Assembly: GCF_038005225.1 (NCBI RefSeq)
Contig: NZ_JBBOSU010000001.1
Span: 3,150,001 to 3,214,000, forward strand
DNA from: Solibacillus sp. FSL K6-1523
GTDB lineage: Bacteria > Bacillota > Bacilli > Bacillales_A > Planococcaceae
Length of the DNA stretch: 64,000 nt
Direction of reading: 5' to 3'
This document shows positions 53,589 to 62,839 of this stretch, in pieces. Under the pieces are notes generated by a model. It was not told the DNA's origin. It saw nothing but the letters and a program-made list of their open reading frames with translations, and did not search any database. The translations under genes and the position numbers were made by a program. Position 1 is the first letter of the stretch, and every line of letters starts with the position of its first letter.

Positions 53589-53715
53589 AAAAATTCCTCC
53601 CCTTTGACTCATTTCTCTTTCATTATACTTGAAATGACGCTAGAAAGGATGCTTTTCTTCCATTGAAAGGAAAGCGACTAGCCTGTATAGTGTTAACTAG
53701 AAACGGAGGATTTAC

Positions 53716-54201
53716 ATGTTACGTCTTAGTTGGCTCATTAGTATGGGCATTAGTTTATTTGGTGTCATGCTTATTCAATACTTTTTCACGATGAAACCAG
53801 ATGATGTCGCTCAAGCCGGAAATCTTGGGGCGCTTGGCTTAGCACTTGCTGCACCATTTATTCTTTTAAGCTTGTTTATTACATATCGTTTTTTCCTCGT
53901 AACTTCGCGTCAAGCACGTGATCAATTGATGCGCCTTATTTATTTAATTTTTGGTGTTGCGTTCCTTATCGTGATGGTTTTTTATGCAATCGAATTTAAA
54001 AATGATGTATATGCTTCACTTGGTGGTAATACGCATACGAAAGGTTCACAAATATATGGCTTTCCGATGCTAAATGAATATACGAACCATGTATTTATTA
54101 ACTTTTATACATTCGGTATTGCTCATGCGGTGAGCGGTTTAGCTGCTACGATTATAGGAATTTTTAAAAAGCCTACTGTGGTGCAAGAAGAGCGTATTTA
54201 G
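53716..54201 (+). CDS. Four-helix membrane protein of unknown function (possibly DUF5366/YufK-like)
   Basis: This 161-residue protein has four hydrophobic segments (about 5-25, 38-60, 74-96 and 128-150) with a loop containing GGNTHTKGSQIYGFP between the last two. The DUF5366/YufK assignment is a weak impression from length and layout. CGGAGG lies before the ATG. It stands alone, facing the germination operon. Confidence 0.7.
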   Translation: MLRLSWLISMGISLFGVMLIQYFFTMKPDDVAQAGNLGALGLALAAPFILLSLFITYRFFLVTSRQARDQLMRLIYLIFGVAFLIVMVFYAIEFKNDVYASLGGNTHTKGSQIYGFPMLNEYTNHVFINFYTFGIAHAVSGLAATIIGIFKKPTVVQEERI

Positions 54202-54247
54202 CGCCTATCTTCTCGCACCATTTTTTAATACAATTCGGCAAACATTT

Positions 54248-55375
54248 TTATTTAAGAATTCCCGTTCCCGTTATTTCTACTTCTATTTTAGGCTTTATAT
54301 CAATCGTAGGAAATGTACTTGGCCAATCGATCGCCTTCCACGTCTCAGGGTGGTAAGCAATTAACTGCCTACCAATTCCGAAATAATCACAATTTGCTTT
54401 TTTTAATTGTTCAACGACCTTCTCCGCTTTTTCAGTTAGTTGCTTAGAAAGATCCTCGTTCAATTTAAGTACCTTTTCATGATTAAATAGATGATCTTTT
54501 GGATATTCAACTACTGTCACATTTAATTTCACATAAATTTCAACAGAAACATGATGATTTTCATCAACATTTAGTTTTAATTTTTGATTTTTTAAAAAAG
54601 TATTGGCCGTCAAGTATTGGTTTTGAAGCTCCGCCTCTTCTGGATTGACTTTGAAACTTAATGTTGAGTTCGCCCCATGTTCACCATTCATATACAATAA
54701 AACAGTCGCGTCTTGTCCTTCCAACACTTCTCCTGTAAAACTTTTATCATGAAAAAGTGCCATACCCGCTACATCAAATGTTTCCGAGTCTTTTGCCTTT
54801 ATATACGGCAGCGCAAAATCTTTCCCTGGATCAAATAAATCTGGGCATACGGATTGAATTGTTACATTTGGAATAAGGGTTTGATTTTCCGTTTCTCTCA
54901 AAGTCTTATAGAGTTTTTCACTAATAAACGCATCATCTGAAATTTCCATGTTAAGGAGATCTTTCGCATCGCCTTCAGTAACTACCATTTTCGCCCCTAA
55001 TGAATTTCTTGGATCCCGATAAAACATATCGATGATTGGATAAATATTTTCTTTTGCTAAATCCTCACCTAATACAAGAACTTGCAATTTATTCGATGCG
55101 TATCTTCCACCTAACTGCTTTTCAATGGAGGAACGCGTTTCTCTCAACGTATTTCCTGTTGCACTATATATAACATTTGCTGTAGCTGGCTTACCGGCTC
55201 CACCACTGTCTTGTTTAATTTGCCTAATGACAGATGTATTCAATACTTGATTGTCATCTTCTACATCTAGTCCGATTCCTACTACTAAGCTACTATCTTT
55301 TAACAGCCGTACATCCCAACACCCTGTTAATAGCCATATATTCAAAACAATTAAAATAAGTATTCCTTTTTTCAT
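54248..55375 (-). CDS. Ger(x)C family spore germinant receptor lipoprotein (C subunit)
   Basis: This 375-residue lipoprotein has signal peptide MKKGILILIVLNIWLLTGCW with a lipobox LLTGC, followed by DVRLLKDSSLVVGIGLDVED. The GerAC family forms the outer subunit of the receptor in the spore inner membrane. It overlaps the B-subunit gene by four bases, third of the A-B-C operon. Confidence 0.93.
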   Translation of the reverse strand: MKKGILILIVLNIWLLTGCWDVRLLKDSSLVVGIGLDVEDDNQVLNTSVIRQIKQDSGGAGKPATANVIYSATGNTLRETRSSIEKQLGGRYASNKLQVLVLGEDLAKENIYPIIDMFYRDPRNSLGAKMVVTEGDAKDLLNMEISDDAFISEKLYKTLRETENQTLIPNVTIQSVCPDLFDPGKDFALPYIKAKDSETFDVAGMALFHDKSFTGEVLEGQDATVLLYMNGEHGANSTLSFKVNPEEAELQNQYLTANTFLKNQKLKLNVDENHHVSVEIYVKLNVTVVEYPKDHLFNHEKVLKLNEDLSKQLTEKAEKVVEQLKKANCDYFGIGRQLIAYHPETWKAIDWPSTFPTIDIKPKIEVEITGTGILK

Positions 55376-56469
55376 GTAGATGAACTCCTATAGTTATATT
55401 TCTTCCTTACGATTGATACGAATAATGTAAGAAGGGGAAGAAAGACAGTAAAAATATAGCTACTAACAGAAAGATATTTATTAAATTGTTCAATTTCGGA
55501 CTCCGTTGTAAGAAATAGTCCGATAATAAACGCTATGAACGGCAAGTACCAAATCGGATACTTTCTTTGCCCTTTATGCAACGTATATGCCGCGAATTTA
55601 CTTGCCAAATATAAATAAGCTACAAGCGATGTTGACATTGGAATGATCCAAATCGACAGAAAAATGAGATCTAATCTTTCAATCCATTGGAAATTAACTG
55701 CTTTTAATAAATATAATACCGGCTCTGAAATGATTTTTAATTCCTCAGGACTAAATATTAAATAGCAACAAATCGTAAAGTAAATATAGATAAAAACTGC
55801 TGTCATATTGGCTAATGAAATGCTTTTGAGTGATTGCTTATATGTTCCTTGCACAAAAGGTAAAACGACCGCAATGATTTCAAATCCTATCATTGCTATA
55901 AGGGCATCATGCGCACCGATCGTAATATTTTTCAATCCTGATTGCCCCACCGGAAATAAATATGCCCATTCAATATTAAATGTGAAAGCAAACCAAGGCA
56001 GTAAAATGGAGATTAAAATGACTACAGCCGTTAGCATATAAAATCGTGCTAACACACGTAAATTACTTTTCCCAATATAAATTGCTGTTGCCAGTATAAT
56101 TAAAAGTAATATTGAAATCGGTGTATAACTTAATATCCATTCTTTTAAAAGATTCGCAAACAAAAGGGCTAATAATGACATGACAAGTAAAAAGTAAAGC
56201 GTGTATAAAAGATTAATTACTTTTCCCACATACTGACCAAATACAATGACCGAAATTTCAAAAAGGCTCTTTCCTTTAAATCCATTAAGCAAAGTCCACA
56301 ATAGCAAAATTAAAATTTGTATTCCAACCCCTGCCAATATAACAGATATCCAACCATCATTTTTAGAATGGCTAAATACATTGGAAGGAAGTGATAGTAA
56401 GCCTATGCCAATTTGAGCCTGTAAAACGACAAAAAATAATTGCTTTTGAGATATACTTTTTTCATTCAT
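55372..56469 (-). CDS. GerAB/GerKB-family spore germination permease (B subunit)
   Basis: This 365-residue APC-superfamily protein has ten predicted membrane helices, starting ISQKQLFFVVLQAQIGIGLL. The B subunit binds the germinant amino acid or sugar in its membrane pocket; the ligand cannot be read from sequence. The ATG at 56469 overlaps the end of the A-subunit gene by 8 bases; the open frame to 56505 is not needed. Confidence 0.93.
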   Translation of the reverse strand: MNEKSISQKQLFFVVLQAQIGIGLLSLPSNVFSHSKNDGWISVILAGVGIQILILLLWTLLNGFKGKSLFEISVIVFGQYVGKVINLLYTLYFLLVMSLLALLFANLLKEWILSYTPISILLLIILATAIYIGKSNLRVLARFYMLTAVVILISILLPWFAFTFNIEWAYLFPVGQSGLKNITIGAHDALIAMIGFEIIAVVLPFVQGTYKQSLKSISLANMTAVFIYIYFTICCYLIFSPEELKIISEPVLYLLKAVNFQWIERLDLIFLSIWIIPMSTSLVAYLYLASKFAAYTLHKGQRKYPIWYLPFIAFIIGLFLTTESEIEQFNKYLSVSSYIFTVFLPLLTLFVSIVRKKYNYRSSST

Positions 56470-57955
56470 CTTTTTTCCATCCTCTAGGGTTACCTGTTCT
56501 AACAATATCTTTTGGACGTGGACCAGTTGGCCTTTTAATAAATTTCCAAAGCGGAAGTCGTACTATTGTATCTTTGTTTTCTGATAACTTAAAAGGAGCG
56601 AATGGCGTAAAATAGGGCATCCCAAAAGATTCCAACTTACATAGATGAAGTAATATAATCATCAATCCGAAAACAATTCCAACAAGACCAAATAAAGAAG
56701 ATGCCACCATTAGCGGAAAACTGAGCAGTCGAATGGTCGTCCCCATTTCTGTAATGGGAAGTGTATAGGAAGCTACTGCTGTTAGTGCCACGACGACAAC
56801 CATTGAATTTGATACTAAATTTGCTTCTACTACAGCCGTTCCAATAACTAAACCGCCTACTACACCAATCGTCTGAGCAATTGGGCTTGGCAACCGCGTA
56901 GCCGCCTCACTTAAAAGCTCTAAAATAATAAGCATGGACACCGCTTCGATAATAGGTGGAACGGGAACGAACTCCAACGTTCCTTTTAACGCAAGGACGA
57001 GTTCAAATGGAATGATTTCATAGTGAAACGAAACGACCGCAATATATAAAGAAGGTAAACCTATCACAATCATAAGACTCATCGTTCGAAATAATGTTAA
57101 AAATGAACCAATAAAAAAACGATTATTATAATCATCTGGTGTTTGTATAAATGCAAAAAAACTGATTGGTGCGATCATTGCGGTTGGGCTACCATCAGCA
57201 ATAATAGCAAATCTACCTTCCATTAAATTCGCTACGACGCGATCAGGTCGCTCCGTATTTAACATTTGTGGAAAAGGCGAATACGTTTCATCCTCAATAA
57301 ATTCCTGAATATGTCCTGGTGATTGTATATAATCTACTTTCGCATAGGATAATCGGCGAAACAGTTCATTAATCATTTCTTCATTAGCCAAATCTTCAAT
57401 ATAAATAACAGCAACTTTCGTACGAGATCTTTCACCAAGCGTCATATACTTGATCATTAGCTTCGGATTTTTAATTTGCTTTCTCACTAAATGAATATTT
57501 GATTCTAAACTTTCAATAAAACCTTCATGTGAACCTTTTAGTATTTTTTCACTTATTGGTTCTTGAATCGCTCTCTTCTCTTGTACCGCAGCATTAAACG
57601 CAGCTATATACGCCTTATCCTCTGAAATATAAAAAACGTAGCCATCTAATAGCAAATTGGGAACTTCATATAGATTCATTATTTTTTTATCGCACACTAG
57701 TCCATTTTCCTGAACAGAAATGCGCGTCAAAATTTTATTAGAAATTTCTTTTGAATCAACTAAAGAATTAATAAAAATGAGAGATTGTGTTTCGGATAAA
57801 TTATGAATAATTAAATCTTCTGTATGAACGAATAATTGTTGAATAAAAAGTATGTTGTCAGCTAATTTAGGAAATGGAGATTTCACTTTTTCTTGTTGAA
57901 GGATTTCATTATTCGTTAAACTAGCCTCTTTTTCTCCCCTTCGTCTAAACATCAA
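56462..57955 (-). CDS. GerA-family spore germination protein (A subunit)
   Basis: This 497-residue protein has a soluble N-terminal half (KMIRYMTLGE-type region, VAVIYIEDLANEEMINELFR, FPQMLNTERPDRVVANLMEG, RFAIIADGSPTAMIAPISFF) and a membrane half of five or six helices (about 278-440). GerAA proteins form the oligomeric ion channel of the germinant receptor. GAGGGGG precedes the ATG. First gene of the A-B-C operon, probably read in the forespore by sigma-G. Confidence 0.94.
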   Translation of the reverse strand: MMFRRRGEKEASLTNNEILQQEKVKSPFPKLADNILFIQQLFVHTEDLIIHNLSETQSLIFINSLVDSKEISNKILTRISVQENGLVCDKKIMNLYEVPNLLLDGYVFYISEDKAYIAAFNAAVQEKRAIQEPISEKILKGSHEGFIESLESNIHLVRKQIKNPKLMIKYMTLGERSRTKVAVIYIEDLANEEMINELFRRLSYAKVDYIQSPGHIQEFIEDETYSPFPQMLNTERPDRVVANLMEGRFAIIADGSPTAMIAPISFFAFIQTPDDYNNRFFIGSFLTLFRTMSLMIVIGLPSLYIAVVSFHYEIIPFELVLALKGTLEFVPVPPIIEAVSMLIILELLSEAATRLPSPIAQTIGVVGGLVIGTAVVEANLVSNSMVVVVALTAVASYTLPITEMGTTIRLLSFPLMVASSLFGLVGIVFGLMIILLHLCKLESFGMPYFTPFAPFKLSENKDTIVRLPLWKFIKRPTGPRPKDIVRTGNPRGWKKDE

Positions 57956-57987
57956 AATCCCCCTCTATTCTTGACTTCAATATGTAA

Positions 57988-58017
57988 AAGAATGCCCATT
58001 TTGGAGGGGGTTTATTC
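57988..58017 (-). promoter_or_regulatory. Candidate sigma-G promoter of the ger operon
   Basis: Minus strand: GAATA (58013-58017), 18 bases, CATTCTT (57988-57994). This matches the forespore sigma-G pattern GHATR-N17/18-CATNHTA at all but the last base, 33 bases before the gene. Confidence 0.6.
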
Positions 58018-58030
58018 GTAATGCTTACGC

Positions 58031-58075
58031 AAAAAAAACTCCGATGATCGTGTAATAAATCATCGGAGTTTTATT
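58031..58075 (-). terminator. Terminator of pheST
   Basis: AACTCCGATGAT and ATCATCGGAGTT form a 12-bp stem with a 10-base loop, followed by TTTTTT on the minus strand. Confidence 0.9.
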
Positions 58076-58082
58076 CATTTAC

Positions 58083-60488
58083 TTAGCGTACTTCTGCGCC
58101 AGCTTCTGCTAATGCTTTTAGTACTTTATTATGTGCTGCTACTACTTCTTCGTCTGTTAATGTACGCTCTGGATCGAAATATTTTAACGAGAAGGCAACT
58201 GATTTTTTACCTTCTGTCATTTTTTCCCCTTCATACACATCGAATACTTTCACATCTTTTAATAATTTTGTGCCTGCTTTTTCAATGATGGTAACAATTT
58301 CACCAGCTGGCACTGTACGATCTAATTCAAGCGCAATATCGCGTGTCATTACTGGGAATCGAGGAACAATCGAATAAATTAACTCTTCTTTTGCTGCTTT
58401 TAAAATGGCATGTAAATTTAGCTCCGCAACATATGTTTCCTTTAAATCCACTGCCTTTTGCTCTTGTGGATGTAATTGTGCAAGAATCCCAATTTTTTCG
58501 CCATCTAATAAAATTTCAGCTGTACGTCCAGGATGTAAACCATCTACTACTGCTTTTGCATACGTCACTTTATTCGTTAAGCCTAGCTTCGCAAATACCG
58601 CTTCGAGCATCCCTTTTGCAACGAAGAAATCGACGTTTTTCTTTTCACCTTGCCAGCTATTATCAATCCATTTACCTGTTAAAACAAGCGCTAAATGCTC
58701 TTCTTCTATAAGTGAAGCATCCGTTGTTTGACCAAAGAAGACTGAACCAATTTCATATAAAGCTACTGTATCCGCTTGACGAGCTACGTTATAACTTGCT
58801 GATTCCACTAAATGTGGGATTAGGCTTTGACGCAACGTTGAACGATCTTCAGACATTGGCATTAATAATTTTGTTGTCACCGCTTCTTTTAATGCGAATT
58901 TTTGTGCAGATGCCGAAGAAGTTAGTGAATACGTAACTGCTTGGTAAAGACCTGCCCCTTCCATCACATTACGAACGATACGACGTCCTGCTTGGTAAGC
59001 TGTTAACTTCCCTGGTTGATCACCTGCTGGTAAGCTCATCGGAATTTCATCATAACCATACATACGTGCAATTTCTTCGACGATATCTTCTGGAATTTTA
59101 ATATCGCCGCGACGTGTTGGTGCATCAATGACTAAAACACCATTTGCTGCTTCTACATCGAACTTTAAGCGCTCTAAAATTTCAAGCATATCTTCTAAAG
59201 AAATTTTCATTCCTAAACGACCGTTAATGAAATCTGGTGATACAACAATTCGAGCAGGCGTTTTATCTAGCTCATCAACTAAAACAGTACCTTCTAAAAC
59301 TTCTCCGTTTGCAAGCTCTGCAAGTAATTGCACTGCGCGTTCAGCAGCTGCTAATACACGATTTGGATCCACACCTTTTTCAAAGCGAGCTGACGAATCC
59401 GAGCGTAAACCAATTTCTTTTGATGTACGACGAACCGATGCAGGTTTGAAATACGCCGATTCAATTACGACTGTTTTCGTTGCATCTGTTACTTCTGATT
59501 TTGCTCCACCCATTACACCAGCAATCGCTTCTGCTTCTAGACCATTTGTAATAACAAGGTTGTGACTTGCTAATTTACGTTCTTGACCATCTAGCGTAGT
59601 AATCATTTCGCCATCTTGTGCAAGACGCGTTACAATTTCACCTGTTTCTAATTGATCATAGTCAAATGCATGTAATGGTTGACCGTATTCCATTAGTACA
59701 TAGTTTGTAATATCGACTACATTATTAAGTGGGCGGACACCCGCTGCCATTAAGTACTGTTGTAGCCATATTGGTGATTCTTTTACTTCAATATTTTTCA
59801 CAACTTTTGCTGCGTACATTGGATTTGCTTCGATATTTTCAACACGAAGTTTTAATAAATCCGATGCTTTTGCTGAAGTTGCTGTATACGTAATTTCCGG
59901 TAATTTCACATCTTGCCCTAAAATTGCCGCCACATCATATGCCACACCTAACATGCTCATTGCATCTGAACGGTTCGGTGTTAAGCCAAGCTCTAATACC
60001 GTATCATCTAAGCTTAATAGCGCTAAAACGTCCGCTCCTGGCTCACTGTCAGCTGGTAATACGTAAATACCTTCAGCATACACTTTTGGCACAAGACGTC
60101 CTTCTATACCTAGCTCTTGCAGCGAGCAAATCATACCGTTTGATTCTTGACCGCGTAATTTTGCTTTTTTAATTTTAATGCCGCCTGGTAATTTTGCTCC
60201 TGGACGCGCAACGATTACTTTTTGTCCTGCATCCACATTAGGTGCACCACAAACGATTTGTTGAAGCTCTTCTTCTCCAACATCTACTTGGCACACATTT
60301 AATTTATCCGCTTCAGGATGTTTTTCTTTCGATACAACATGACCGACAACAACATTTGTCATTCCTTGTGAACGATCGATTACTGCATCTACTTCAATAC
60401 CGGCACGCGTAATTTTTTCAGCTAATTCATTCGCTGTTAATGATTCAAAATCAACATATTGGCTTAACCATTTTAATGATACTAACAT
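58083..60488 (-). CDS. pheT: Phenylalanyl-tRNA synthetase beta subunit
   Basis: This 801-residue subunit has an N-terminal EMAP/tRNA-binding OB domain (about 40-150, NVVVGHVVSKEKHPEADKLN), B3/B4 editing domain, B5 (PTRRGDIKIPEDIVEEIARM) and a C-terminal FDX-anticodon-binding domain (VPRFPVMTRDIALELDRTVP). With PheS it forms an alpha2-beta2 enzyme. It follows pheS by 14 bases. Confidence 0.97.
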   Translation of the reverse strand: MLVSLKWLSQYVDFESLTANELAEKITRAGIEVDAVIDRSQGMTNVVVGHVVSKEKHPEADKLNVCQVDVGEEELQQIVCGAPNVDAGQKVIVARPGAKLPGGIKIKKAKLRGQESNGMICSLQELGIEGRLVPKVYAEGIYVLPADSEPGADVLALLSLDDTVLELGLTPNRSDAMSMLGVAYDVAAILGQDVKLPEITYTATSAKASDLLKLRVENIEANPMYAAKVVKNIEVKESPIWLQQYLMAAGVRPLNNVVDITNYVLMEYGQPLHAFDYDQLETGEIVTRLAQDGEMITTLDGQERKLASHNLVITNGLEAEAIAGVMGGAKSEVTDATKTVVIESAYFKPASVRRTSKEIGLRSDSSARFEKGVDPNRVLAAAERAVQLLAELANGEVLEGTVLVDELDKTPARIVVSPDFINGRLGMKISLEDMLEILERLKFDVEAANGVLVIDAPTRRGDIKIPEDIVEEIARMYGYDEIPMSLPAGDQPGKLTAYQAGRRIVRNVMEGAGLYQAVTYSLTSSASAQKFALKEAVTTKLLMPMSEDRSTLRQSLIPHLVESASYNVARQADTVALYEIGSVFFGQTTDASLIEEEHLALVLTGKWIDNSWQGEKKNVDFFVAKGMLEAVFAKLGLTNKVTYAKAVVDGLHPGRTAEILLDGEKIGILAQLHPQEQKAVDLKETYVAELNLHAILKAAKEELIYSIVPRFPVMTRDIALELDRTVPAGEIVTIIEKAGTKLLKDVKVFDVYEGEKMTEGKKSVAFSLKYFDPERTLTDEEVVAAHNKVLKALAEAGAEVR

Positions 60489-60502
60489 TTATTTCGTCCC
60501 CC

Positions 60503-61540
60503 TCACACTTCTGCCTGATGGAATTGTGATAAGAAACGTGTGTCATTTGTATAGAAATGACGAATATCATCAACTCCGTATTTTAACATTGCAATACGCT
60601 CTGCACCGATACCGAATGCGAAACCTGAAACTTTTTTCGAGTCATAGCCAGCCATTTCAAGTACGTTTGGATGCACCATACCAGCACCTAAAATTTCAAT
60701 CCAACCTGTTTTTTTACATACGTTACAACCTTCACCACCACATTTATGACAAGACACATCTACTTCTACTGATGGTTCTGTAAATGGGAAGAACGATGGA
60801 CGTAAGCGAATTTCACGCTCTGCACCGAACATCTTCTTAGCTAATACATCTAGTGTCCCTTTTAAATCAGACATGCGGATATTTTCGCCAATTACTAATC
60901 CTTCAATTTGCATGAATTGATGTGAATGCGTCGCATCATCTGCATCACGACGGAATACTTTACCAGGGCAAATAATGCGAATATGTTCCCCTTTTTTAGC
61001 TTCCATCGTACGCGCTTGCACTGGTGATGTATGCGTGCGTAATAAAATCTCTTCTGATATATAGAAAGTGTCTTGCATATCGCGAGCAGGGTGACCTTTT
61101 GGTAAGTTTAACGCTTCGAAGTTGTAGTAGTCTTTTTCGACTTCTGGACCTTCTGCAATTTCATAACCCATACCAACGAATAGGTCTTCAATTTCTTCTA
61201 CAACACGAGTTAATGGATGACGATTGCCGATGCGCACTTGTGCACCTGGTAATGTCACGTCAATTGATTCATTTTCCAGCTGTGCTAAAATAGCAGCTTC
61301 TTCAAGTGCCGCAACTTTTTGCTCTAATTGTGCCGTTACATTTTCACGTACTGTATTGACCAGTGCACCCATTTTTGGACGTTCTTCAGCAGATAGTTTC
61401 CCCATGCCTTTTAATAAATCTGTAATCGGTCCCTTTTTACCTAAATAAGCGACACGAACTTCATTCAACGCTTTTAAATTAGCAGCTTCTGCAATTTTCG
61501 TTAAAACTTCTTGTTCTAATTGCTTTAATTGTTGTTCCAT
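60503..61540 (-). CDS. pheS: Phenylalanyl-tRNA synthetase alpha subunit
   Basis: This 345-residue class II synthetase subunit has motif 1 around [20 protein letters not shown], motif 2 around [20 protein letters not shown] and motif 3 in [17 protein letters not shown]. The ATG at 61540 ([13 protein letters not shown]) fits the family N-terminus with AAGGAGG 11 bases ahead; the frame to 61561 covers the ribosome site. A T-box leader controls pheST. Confidence 0.96.
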   Translation of the reverse strand: MEQQLKQLEQEVLTKIAEAANLKALNEVRVAYLGKKGPITDLLKGMGKLSAEERPKMGALVNTVRENVTAQLEQKVAALEEAAILAQLENESIDVTLPGAQVRIGNRHPLTRVVEEIEDLFVGMGYEIAEGPEVEKDYYNFEALNLPKGHPARDMQDTFYISEEILLRTHTSPVQARTMEAKKGEHIRIICPGKVFRRDADDATHSHQFMQIEGLVIGENIRMSDLKGTLDVLAKKMFGAEREIRLRPSFFPFTEPSVEVDVSCHKCGGEGCNVCKKTGWIEILGAGMVHPNVLEMAGYDSKKVSGFAFGIGAERIAMLKYGVDDIRHFYTNDTRFLSQFHQAEV

Positions 61541-61638
61541 TCGTTTCATTTCCTCCTTCAATCAAATATGAAAAACAGCATACGTACTATATGGACGCAA
61601 GCTGCTTCATTTTTTTATGGATGCCTATTTTGGTCCAC

Positions 61639-61671
61639 AAAAAAACCTCGCCCCCTAAAAAAGGGACGAGG
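61639..61671 (-). terminator. T-box terminator before pheS
   Basis: CCTCGTCCCT pairs with AGGGGGCGAGG (one G-T), followed by seven T on the minus strand, immediately after the T-box sequence. Confidence 0.9.
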
Positions 61672-61890
61672 ACGAGTTTCGCGGTACCACCCTAGTTATT
61701 GCAAAAATGCAATCACTTCATTTGAGCTAACGACTCATTACGCCGGCTATCCTTTCACCAATAATGGCTCCCGGAAGCTGCTCGCGGGGTGAACTTCATT
61801 ATGCAATTTGTATGCAAGCTTGCAGTCTCGGCTCGCATTTCCTAAAACAAATTTCACATAATTACTCTTCCCGGTCAAAGCATTTAATAA
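61639..61890 (-). promoter_or_regulatory. T-box leader of pheST, Phe specifier
   Basis: The minus strand carries the T-box core AGGGTGGTACCGCG (61680-61693), which pairs with the free 3' end of uncharged tRNA, a Stem I with AAGAGTA near the 5' end and GAAGTTCACCCCG, where TTC (61791-61793) would be the Phe specifier codon. Uncharged tRNA-Phe should favour the antiterminator and expression of pheST. Confidence 0.92.
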
Positions 61891-61904
61891 GTTATTCTTC
61901 ATTT

Positions 61905-61933
61905 AGTCTAATGTATTTTCAACATTATTTCAA
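61905..61933 (-). promoter_or_regulatory. Promoter of the pheST T-box transcript
   Basis: Minus strand: TTGAAA (61928-61933), 17 bases, TAGACT (61905-61910). Confidence 0.55.
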
Positions 61934-61956
61934 CTGAAATGAAGCGTATTAGAAAA

Positions 61957-62238
61957 TTACATATCCCAAAGTAGGATTAAAAGTGTTCCTAAAACTGTAA
62001 TAACTACTAAACCAAGACCGTAAAAAATGTTTGAGTAAATTGACCATTTATCTTCTGTTTCACCAGCATGCATGAATACCATGAACTGTAATCCAGCTTG
62101 AATGAACGCTGTTACTAAAAGAACAATCATACCTGTCGTGAATGACATATCTGTGAAATAAACTAACATCGCAATTCCTGTTAATACAAGAGAGAAGATG
62201 AAGCCCATTACTTGACCTAAAGGAAAGAACTTCGCCAT
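61957..62238 (-). CDS. qoxD: Cytochrome aa3 quinol oxidase subunit IV
   Basis: This 93-residue membrane protein has three helices (VMGFIFSLVLTGIAMLVYFT, TGMIVLLVTAFIQAGLQFMV and IFYGLGLVVITVLGTLLILL). It is the small assembly/stability subunit of the terminal oxidase. The ATG lies one base after qoxC stop with GGAAAGGAA upstream. No terminator is seen before the pheS promoter region. Confidence 0.93.
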   Translation of the reverse strand: MAKFFPLGQVMGFIFSLVLTGIAMLVYFTDMSFTTGMIVLLVTAFIQAGLQFMVFMHAGETEDKWSIYSNIFYGLGLVVITVLGTLLILLWDM

Positions 62239-62239
62239 A

Positions 62240-62839
62240 TTACATCATTCCTTTCAAGTACACGAAACTAAAGATGAAGATCCAAACAACGTCTAGGAAG
62301 TGCCAGTAAAGTGAGAATACGAATGTTTTCCCTGCTGTAACTGATGTTAACCCACGTTTTGCGATTTGGATTACTAAGAATGTACCCCATAATAAACCAA
62401 ATGTAACGTGAAGTCCGTGTGTTCCTAAAGTTGTTAATAAAATTGATGTAAATGCACTTACTGTAATGCCAGCACCAATGCTCGCATAGTGTACAAATTC
62501 ATAAATCTCCACACTTAAGAATGCCGCACCTAATAGTAATGTGATTACCATGAATGAAATTGTCGCCTTTTTACTACCAAGACGCATTGCATGAATGGCT
62601 AATCCGATTGTAAAACTTGATGCTAATAAAATAAATGTTTCAAGTAAAACTGGTGTAATTTCGAAAATCTCAGCACCTGTTGGACCGCTACCTGTACGGT
62701 CTACAAGCGTGAAGTATGATGCGAATAATGTACCGAATAACATAATTTCCGCACCTAGGAATACCCAGAAACCAAAGATTTTCAAATTGTTTTCCTCAGT
62801 AGAATACTCTAAAGGAACATTGTTATTTACTTTACCCAT
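62240..62839 (-). CDS. qoxC: Cytochrome aa3 quinol oxidase subunit III
   Basis: This 199-residue protein has five helices, with NLKIFGFWVFLGAEIMLFGT and LGTHGLHVTFGLLWGTFL as the heme-copper-oxidase subunit III hallmarks, and HFLDVVWIFIFSFVYL at the end. AAAGGAGG precedes the ATG, which overlaps the end of qoxB. The 1-2-3-4 subunit order fits the qoxABCD operon. Confidence 0.95.
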   Translation of the reverse strand: MGKVNNNVPLEYSTEENNLKIFGFWVFLGAEIMLFGTLFASYFTLVDRTGSGPTGAEIFEITPVLLETFILLASSFTIGLAIHAMRLGSKKATISFMVITLLLGAAFLSVEIYEFVHYASIGAGITVSAFTSILLTTLGTHGLHVTFGLLWGTFLVIQIAKRGLTSVTAGKTFVFSLYWHFLDVVWIFIFSFVYLKGMM

